The position numbers and the translations under genes are program-made. A stretch of 64,000 nucleotides of DNA from NCBI GenBank assembly GCA_012514145.1, contig JAAZAV010000061.1:25009-89008 (forward strand), in the 5' to 3' direction. Of the stretch, positions 58,609 to 64,000 are shown one piece after another (the stretch's first letter is position 1; the number at the start of each line of letters is the position of its first letter). The notes under the pieces are model-generated. The model saw only the letters and a list, made by a program, of their open reading frames with translations, was not told the origin of the DNA and did not search any database. The DNA is from Clostridiales bacterium (GTDB taxonomy: Bacteria; Bacillota; Clostridia; Oscillospirales; CAG-272).

Positions 58609-60639
58609 ATGTCATCTGTACTGAAAATCGAAAAATACACAATGCCCTCCGCTTCTTTGGGAGCGCCGAGTCCGCTGCCCGACCTGCACAAGAATCTTGA
58701 TGCCCACTCGGCAATCAGTTACGACAGCGAACAGGTAACCGAGGAAGAAGCCCGCTATATGGGCTGGGGCAGGGTAAACGGCATACTGCCTTACACAATA
58801 CTGAACAACTACAACCGCACAAAGCGCGTGAAGGCATGGAAAGCCATTGTGCTTGAGAACGAGCATATACGCGCCACCTTCCTGCCGCAGCTGGGCGCGA
58901 GACTGTGGTCGCTAATCGACCGGCACACCGGCAGGGAACTGCTTCACTGCAATCCGGTATTCCAGCCCTGCAATCTGGCCCTGCGCAACGCATGGATATC
59001 CGGCGGCGTGGAATGGAATATCGGTATAATCGGACACACTCCCTTCACCGTCGACTCGCTTTACGCCGAGGCGCTTACACTGTCGGACGGCACTCCCGTG
59101 GTGCGCTTCTACCAGTATGAGCGGGTACGCCACCTGTTATACAGGATAGAGGCGGCATTGCCGGACGGCGCCCGTCAGCTTTTCGTCAGGGTACGCATAG
59201 ATAACGCCGGACTTGACGATACCGCCGTTTACTGGTGGAGCAATATCGCCGTTGATGAAAAGGATGATGTGCGTGTTATCGTACCGTCAAGGAAATCTTA
59301 CCGCTATGGCTACGGAGGAAAGTTGACGAAGGTGCCGGTGCCCTACAGCGATATATTCGGCGACATCAGCTATACCAAAAACCTTCCCCAGGCTATGGAC
59401 TACTTCTTCGACCTGTACAGACCGCAGAGACCCTGGATATCCGCCCTTGACGGCAGTGGCTACGGTCTGTGCCAGAGCTCTACGCCCGAGTTAAAGGGAC
59501 GCAAACTTTTCGTTTGGGGCATGGGCGCCGGCGGCAGACGCTGGCAGGAGTTCCTATCGGTACCCGGCTCCGCCTATATTGAGATTCAGGCGGGACTGGC
59601 ACATACGCAGCTTGAGCATCTCCCCATGCCCGGCGGCTCGACGTTGTCCTGGCTTGAGACATACGGTCCGCTGCAGGCAGACCCGGCGATAGTTCACGGC
59701 AAGGACTGGGATGCCGCCGCCGATGAGGTCAATGCGCGTCTCGAGGAGGGTCTGTCAAGCGAGGCGCTGGGTGCGATGCATAAGCGTATGGCAGACGAAC
59801 TTGACTCCCAAAAGGGAAGAATGCTTCACTTCGGTGACGGCTGGGGACGGCTGGAACAGCTTATCTGCGCCGACAGCAAAACCGCGGGCAGTGTCGGCAA
59901 GCTCCGCAGCGGCGTGTTGAAATTCTGCAAGCGGCGCATAGGCAAGGCGGAGGCTGAGTGGCTGGCGCTGCTAAATGATGGAGCGCTGCCCTGTCCCGAT
60001 CCGCTGGATGAGCCGAAGGGCTATCAGGTAAACGACCGCTGGCTGGCGCTGCTTCGTGAGTCCATAGATTCCGGCAAGGGCAGGCATTGGTACTCATACT
60101 ACCAGCTCGGTGTTATGCTGGCGTATCGCAGCGACGGCAAGGGCGCCGCAGAAGCCTTCAACAAATCACTGGAATACGCCCGTTCGCCCTGGGCACTGCG
60201 CTGTCTGTCTGTGCTTGCTCAGCTTTACGGCACCAAAGACGAGGCATGCGGCTATATGCTTGAAGCGGTGAGCATGTCCTCGCAGCGCAATCTGGCTCTG
60301 GAGGCGGTGAGTCTGTTGGTGAATACAGGCAGCCACGCCAAGGCGGTGGAGGTCATCGACAGACTGCCGGAGGAGGTTCGCCGTATCGGCAGGATGAGGC
60401 TTCTTCGCATTGAGGCGCTGCTGGGACTGGGGCGCATAGATGAAGCAGAAGAGCTGCTTATGAAGAAAATAGAACTCACCGACGTGCGCGAGGGCGAAGT
60501 GTCGCTTACCAGGCTCTGGTTCCGCATGGAAGCAATGCGCAAAGCCGCCCGCGAAGGTGTTCCGCTGACCGATGAACTGATAGCCGAGGTGACAAAGACC
60601 ATGACACCTCCGAAGAGACTGGACTTCAGAATGTCATAA
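58609..60639 (+). CDS. DUF5107/TPR protein
   Basis: A 676-residue cytoplasmic protein. Residues about 30-370 are a DUF5107 beta-sandwich, like galactose-mutarotase-type sugar-binding folds (NEHIRATFLPQLGARLWSLI, NIGIIGHTPFTVDSLY, VYWWSNIAVDE). Residues about 470-650 are helical repeats of TPR type (GRHWYSYYQLGVMLAYRSDG, RLLRIEALLGLGRIDEAEEL). The combination is typical of DUF5107 proteins near glycosidase genes in gut bacteria. Role is unproven; sugar binding or mutarotation linked to the divergent operon is a reasonable guess. Confidence 0.8.
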   Translation: MSSVLKIEKYTMPSASLGAPSPLPDLHKNLDAHSAISYDSEQVTEEEARYMGWGRVNGILPYTILNNYNRTKRVKAWKAIVLENEHIRATFLPQLGARLWSLIDRHTGRELLHCNPVFQPCNLALRNAWISGGVEWNIGIIGHTPFTVDSLYAEALTLSDGTPVVRFYQYERVRHLLYRIEAALPDGARQLFVRVRIDNAGLDDTAVYWWSNIAVDEKDDVRVIVPSRKSYRYGYGGKLTKVPVPYSDIFGDISYTKNLPQAMDYFFDLYRPQRPWISALDGSGYGLCQSSTPELKGRKLFVWGMGAGGRRWQEFLSVPGSAYIEIQAGLAHTQLEHLPMPGGSTLSWLETYGPLQADPAIVHGKDWDAAADEVNARLEEGLSSEALGAMHKRMADELDSQKGRMLHFGDGWGRLEQLICADSKTAGSVGKLRSGVLKFCKRRIGKAEAEWLALLNDGALPCPDPLDEPKGYQVNDRWLALLRESIDSGKGRHWYSYYQLGVMLAYRSDGKGAAEAFNKSLEYARSPWALRCLSVLAQLYGTKDEACGYMLEAVSMSSQRNLALEAVSLLVNTGSHAKAVEVIDRLPEEVRRIGRMRLLRIEALLGLGRIDEAEELLMKKIELTDVREGEVSLTRLWFRMEAMRKAAREGVPLTDELIAEVTKTMTPPKRLDFRMS

Positions 60640-60692
60640 GAAAAGCTGATAAAGCTCTTGTTCCGCATCTCTTCATACGAAATAACGAAAAT

Positions 60693-60722
60693 GACGCCGA
60701 TCGGTTTTTGCCGGTCGGCGTC
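60693..60722. terminator. Bidirectional terminator
   Basis: GACGCCGATCGG pairs with CCGGTCGGCGTC (one G-U) around TTTTTG, between convergent genes. The T-tract is short on the plus side. Confidence 0.75.
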
Positions 60723-60734
60723 GTTTGCATATCG

Positions 60735-62270
60735 CTATTTAAGTATTAAGTTAATCCCGTCGCGTCCGGGCGGCAGAGTGTCGCCCTTGTCGTAAAAGTC
60801 CTCGTGTGAGGTGTGCACCTCACGGCTGTCATATGCCTTCAGCGAAATACGGATGCCCGGGTCCGCGCCGATCACGCTTTCGGGAATATTGACAGTTAAT
60901 CTGTTCGGCGCGAAAAGAGTAAAGGGAGCGCGGTACAATACATTCCCGCAGATATCCGAAAGACAGGATATACCATTTTCCGACTCAATGGGCGCATTGG
61001 TGACATAAGTGTTCTCTCCGGCGGTGATATAAATCCTCAAAAATTCGCCGCCGGTGTCGCTCACGCTCAGATCTATTGCGTCAGCTGTTAAGACGGTCAG
61101 TGAAAGCCTACCGCCCCCGCGATGAACTTCAAGAGCGGTTATCGCGTGTCGGGGAGTGTGGTTTTCGTAGATATGCCCGCCGTAGCCTTCATGCTTACGT
61201 GACATGCCCCCGTCGTGAAAGCCTTTGAACACCGCCGAATCGCCGTCAAGCAGCAGAGTCTCTCCGGGATATTTCCGACCTTTGAGCCGTGCCGTATATT
61301 CGCAAAGGGCAAGATAATAATTGTCGGAATATCCGCCCCGCATCATTTCGATATCGCGGCTGTATTCATAATTGCAGCAGTCGACAAACACTATCGGTCG
61401 TTCCGGAGGACCCTGCCATCGTCCGGCGATCCATTCGTTCCAGCCGGTCACAAGTGTGTAGGGCACATCAGCCTCAAGTGCGCGCTCAAATTGTTCGATG
61501 AGATTATATGGCGTTTTCCAGGCACCCGGGGCGGGGTCGTTTGCGCCATTATGGTAAGCGCGTCCCCTGTTTGTTGTTTCACCGTACAGCACCGAATCGC
61601 CAAAACGAATCTGAGGATGCTGCGCTGCAGAGACATTTATGCACTCGGGCTTGCCGTCGAGACCAATGAATACACGCTGAGGACGGGTGAAGTCCATCCA
61701 GGGCCAGCCCCCTACTTTGTCCGGTTCATTCGGCCACTGGGGCAGTTTGATTGTGAAGAAATCGCGCACCTCGTCGGAGCACTCATCGGGGAAAGCAATT
61801 ATAGCCGGTCTGCCGTCGATTATATACCAGGTGTCGGGACAGTAACCCTCCCGGTATATAGCGCGGTAGATGCGCTCTGCGGTATCTCCCGAGGCGGTGT
61901 TGGTATAGAACATAACCTGCGGGATTCGGTGACCGTGATCGTGATATTCCTGCAGCACACGCATTACAAGCCGGGCGTTTTCCTCATACATGACGGCGTT
62001 AGTGGTGTCGAAGAAGAGAAAATCGATGCCCGCATGTATCAGCAGCTTCATGTGCCGCCGCACCACCCACTCGTCGTTCGAGTAATAGTAGCCGAACAGC
62101 GGCTCTCCCCAGTGGTGGTATGTGCCGACAGAGCCCCAGTATTCCGCCTCCGGGTGATATCCGGCGTCGGGATGCTCGGCGGTTATTTTTGAGATGTCGT
62201 AGGGGCGGTGCCTTCCGTGCTCGCCAAGCCAAAGAAAGTAGAACAGCCCTACCTGATTTTCTTTCTTCAT
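60735..62270 (-). CDS. GH99/WbsX-like glycosidase-fold protein, cytoplasmic
   Basis: A 511-residue protein with the TIM-barrel look of GH99-like/WbsX enzymes: VGLFYFLWLGEHG, YYYSNDEWVVRRHMKLLIHAGIDF, and VTGWNEWIAGRW (the GWNEW motif). A C-terminal beta domain follows from about residue 390. No signal peptide. Start choice is uncertain: the ORF track uses a TTG (62294), an ATG follows it directly, and ATG 62270 with AGGG four bases upstream is used here. It lies about 40 bases after a binding-protein gene and is probably co-transcribed. Confidence 0.75.
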   Translation of the reverse strand: MKKENQVGLFYFLWLGEHGRHRPYDISKITAEHPDAGYHPEAEYWGSVGTYHHWGEPLFGYYYSNDEWVVRRHMKLLIHAGIDFLFFDTTNAVMYEENARLVMRVLQEYHDHGHRIPQVMFYTNTASGDTAERIYRAIYREGYCPDTWYIIDGRPAIIAFPDECSDEVRDFFTIKLPQWPNEPDKVGGWPWMDFTRPQRVFIGLDGKPECINVSAAQHPQIRFGDSVLYGETTNRGRAYHNGANDPAPGAWKTPYNLIEQFERALEADVPYTLVTGWNEWIAGRWQGPPERPIVFVDCCNYEYSRDIEMMRGGYSDNYYLALCEYTARLKGRKYPGETLLLDGDSAVFKGFHDGGMSRKHEGYGGHIYENHTPRHAITALEVHRGGGRLSLTVLTADAIDLSVSDTGGEFLRIYITAGENTYVTNAPIESENGISCLSDICGNVLYRAPFTLFAPNRLTVNIPESVIGADPGIRISLKAYDSREVHTSHEDFYDKGDTLPPGRDGINLILK

Positions 62271-62310
62271 AATGCCCTGATAATGCCCCATCAATCAACG
62301 GTCGTAATTA

Positions 62311-63786
62311 TCAGCTCAGGAAAGCCGCAACCGTCTTGTCGATGGCAGTCTGGAGAGAGCTGAGTTTCGATTCAATTGTCGATGCGATTGCACCGCCGTT
62401 ATAAATCGCCGAGCTTACCGTACCCTCTATACCCGCCCAGGCGAAGATGTTGGCGTTGTCCATAGATACCGAATCCAGTATCAGGTCAAGCATTTTCACC
62501 GACTCCACGTCACGGACGAATTTGTCGGTCAGCGCCACCTCGTAGTATGCGGGGGTAAGATTGTTCAATGAATCCGCAGCCATCGCCTCAAGCAGAAAAC
62601 CGATCTTGTCGGGTTCAATGTTGGTTACCGGTACCGAGACCACGTTGACACACCAGCCGTCGGCGTAGCAGTGGTAGGCATCCTGATCCTCATCGTACTT
62701 GGGAGGCGGAATTATGCCGATGTCAACCTCACAGCCGCGCATGGTCTCGATGTGAAGCAGCACTTCGGGAGCAAATAGAACGCGTCCGTCCTGGAAGTAG
62801 ACAAGGTTGTCAGGATAGAGAGAATTGATCTTGGTTTCACCGCTGCAGGAGATGGCGGTGGAGCCGGCTATCTTCTCTGAAATTCCGTTCATGACAGACA
62901 GGGCGCGGTCACTGTTGCAGGCGATGTAGGGTATGTCGTCCTCATCCTTGGCGGTGAGCAGCTCGCCTGCGGCAAAGTAGAGAACCGAGCCGAGAGTAGT
63001 CTGAGCCATGGTTCCGAAACGGTCGTCCTCGCGGGTAATCTTATTGTCGCCGTTGATGTCGCCGCCCACAGCCTCGTTGAGCGCCATATACTTCTCAACA
63101 GTCCATACTCCGTCAAAGATCAGATCGTAGGGGCTGTCCAGATTGAACTCCTCCACCATGTTCTTGTTGAAGAAGAAGACGCGGGTTCCCTTGTTGTCAA
63201 CGATAAAGATATCACCGGTGGCGTAGTAATTTTTGAACCCGATGCTCAGCGAGCCGTTCATCATATGTGACCACCAGGTCTGTTCAAGATCGATATATTC
63301 AATATCGTTCAGGTCGTAGAGCATACCCTCGATGGCAAGAGCACCCGAGTCGTAGACATCGCAGACAATGGCATCAAAGCTGGCATCGCCGGCGGCGATT
63401 ACCGTTTTGAGCTGGGAGGCAACTTGATTGCTATCGCTTTTTATCACCGCCAGACTCACATTGTATGTGTCTTCGATGTAGTTGGTGCGCTCAAGGATGG
63501 CGTCGTTTACCAGTTCGCCGTCAGCTTCTTCGGCGATGATATCGATTGCCGTCCATGCCCCCTCATAAATGCGTCCGTAGAAGGTGAAGGTCTCGCCGTT
63601 GAAGTCGCGCTCGGGCAGGTTTGCCGCGACACGTGTGGTCTCGGCGGCCTCGGACTGTGTTTGTGCAGTGTCACTTGCCGGAGCGGTGCTGTCGCCGCTT
63701 CCTCCGCCGCATGATGTGAGCAGCATTGAAGCTGCCATAACAAGGATCACTAAAAGTGAAATTGCGCGCAGATGCATAGATTTCAT
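62311..63786 (-). CDS. Extracellular solute-binding lipoprotein, paralogue 3
   Basis: A 491-residue lipoprotein: lipobox LLTSC followed by a Gly/Ser/Thr/Ala-rich linker, then LPERDFNGETFTFYG. DINGDNKITREDDRFG is the Ca-loop-like element shared with both paralogues, and IPPPKYDEDQDAYH matches their PKWDE block. Likely binds an oligosaccharide that the following GH99-like enzyme processes after import. The permeases are not in the window. CGGAG precedes ATG. Confidence 0.88.
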   Translation of the reverse strand: MKSMHLRAISLLVILVMAASMLLTSCGGGSGDSTAPASDTAQTQSEAAETTRVAANLPERDFNGETFTFYGRIYEGAWTAIDIIAEEADGELVNDAILERTNYIEDTYNVSLAVIKSDSNQVASQLKTVIAAGDASFDAIVCDVYDSGALAIEGMLYDLNDIEYIDLEQTWWSHMMNGSLSIGFKNYYATGDIFIVDNKGTRVFFFNKNMVEEFNLDSPYDLIFDGVWTVEKYMALNEAVGGDINGDNKITREDDRFGTMAQTTLGSVLYFAAGELLTAKDEDDIPYIACNSDRALSVMNGISEKIAGSTAISCSGETKINSLYPDNLVYFQDGRVLFAPEVLLHIETMRGCEVDIGIIPPPKYDEDQDAYHCYADGWCVNVVSVPVTNIEPDKIGFLLEAMAADSLNNLTPAYYEVALTDKFVRDVESVKMLDLILDSVSMDNANIFAWAGIEGTVSSAIYNGGAIASTIESKLSSLQTAIDKTVAAFLS

Positions 63787-63827
63787 GTTTTTCTCCGTTT
63801 CGATAATTGATGTGAATTAACTTAAAT

Positions 63828-63856
63828 ATTATAACATTTTCCGTCGGAAATTTCAA
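63828..63856 (-). promoter_or_regulatory. Promoter of binding-protein paralogue 3
   Basis: On the minus strand TTGAAA, 17 bases, TATAAT, preceded by GGGGGG abutting the -35 box. The left end of an insertion sequence begins about 19 bases further upstream. Confidence 0.75.
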
Positions 63857-63914
63857 CCCCCCGAAAGTAATTGTAGGGCATCTCTAAAAACCTCATGCAA
63901 TATTCGCCCAAATA

Positions 63915-63923
63915 TGATATAAT
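63915..63923 (+). promoter_or_regulatory. Extended -10 of the transposase, implying a leaderless mRNA
   Basis: TGATATAAT ends six bases before the transposase ATG. Transcription would begin at or next to the start codon, and no ribosome binding site is present. Confidence 0.45.
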
Positions 63924-63929
63924 ATACCT

Positions 63930-64000
63930 ATGAAACAGATAAATTTTTTTGCCGAAGATAATCGCCTTGACAGGCTCAGTAAAATGGGTGACCCACTTGA
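63930..64000 (+). CDS. Transposase N-terminus (partial, runs off window)
   Basis: Only 23 codons are visible: MKQINFFAEDNRLDRLSKMG followed by DPL. This closely resembles the start of IS5/IS1182-type transposases, which begin MKQ..FF and continue RLSxxGDPL. Too short for the ORF track. No ribosome binding site is seen. It is oriented away from the neighbouring binding-protein gene. Confidence 0.6.
   Translation, partial: MKQINFFAEDNRLDRLSKMGDPL

Larger units (their letters stand above)
63875..64000 (+). mobile_element. Left end of an insertion sequence (probably IS5-like), cut by window end
   Basis: GGGCATCTCTAAAAACCT from about 63876 resembles the terminal repeats of IS5/IS1182-type elements, and a transposase-like N-terminus follows. 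The exact boundary and target duplication cannot be set without the right end. Confidence 0.55.

Noticed and set aside
61215-62192. 325-residue plus-strand ORF opposite the GH99-like gene
   Set aside because: Antisense shadow; the minus-strand frame has glycosidase motifs (GWNEW) and operon context.

Overview
The window looks like the chromosome of an uncultured, moderately GC-rich Gram-positive bacterium of the class Clostridia, probably a gut or anaerobic-digester fermenter. Several things point this way: IreB, RNase J, Rex, DnaD and DnaI-type replication proteins, a SpoIIIE/FtsK translocase, a YwlE-type phosphatase, AGGAGG-type ribosome binding sites, TTGACA-17-TATAAT promoters, and several lipoproteins with no outer-membrane genes. 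Genus and species cannot be read from the sequence. No tRNA, rRNA, CRISPR array or prophage was seen.

Layout. Bases 1-2577 hold a tandem pair of TrkH-type K+ channel subunits; the first is cut by the window edge and the second has substitutions at key pore positions. Bases 2699-13904 are a long plus-strand run: ireB, ribF, a DacF-like protein that has lost all three catalytic motifs, ftsK/spoIIIE, a DJ-1 protein, 5-formyl-THF cyclo-ligase, a CPBP protease, mltG and a histidine phosphatase. It converges on cysE at a bidirectional terminator. Bases 14831-20958 start with a long, heavily folded leader in front of the RNase J gene, followed by galU, a dCMP deaminase, a lipoprotein, a YwlE-like phosphatase, rimI and tsaD. 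Three regularly spaced DnaA boxes follow tsaD, ahead of an icd-rex-dnaD-dnaI run (21225-25075). Bases 25091-31959 hold a P-loop kinase, a solute-binding lipoprotein, a TIM-barrel-like protein, ybaK and uvrA.

Bases 32043-45555 hold a giant thioester-less alpha-2-macroglobulin lipoprotein, a DUF4353/VTC/DUF4956 surface cluster, pgk and tpiA, and a membrane-anchored DUF5722-like protein with a Q/G-rich repetitive tail. Bases 45658-63786 are an accessory, carbohydrate-oriented region. It has two further solute-binding lipoproteins, each followed by an enzyme gene and none next to permeases; a lipoprotein barnase with its barstar; DUF4838 and Gfo/Idh genes; and a seven-gene minus-strand operon (GH5, SIS, sugar kinase, SIS, two FtsX-like permeases, ABC ATPase). 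A DUF5107/TPR protein and a GH99-like enzyme complete it. The window ends in the left end of an insertion sequence.

How it may work together (inference): oligosaccharides are captured by lipoprotein binding proteins, imported by permeases encoded elsewhere, and processed in the cytoplasm, because GH5, the GH99-like enzyme, DUF4838, DUF5107 and the serine hydrolase all lack signal peptides. The best candidates for something new are the SIS-kinase-SIS-ABC operon, the surface-tethered barnase with a homopolymer beside its promoter, the DnaA-box triplet before icd-rex-dnaD-dnaI, the dead DacF, and the RNase J leader RNA. All calls come from reading the sequence; no database search was run.
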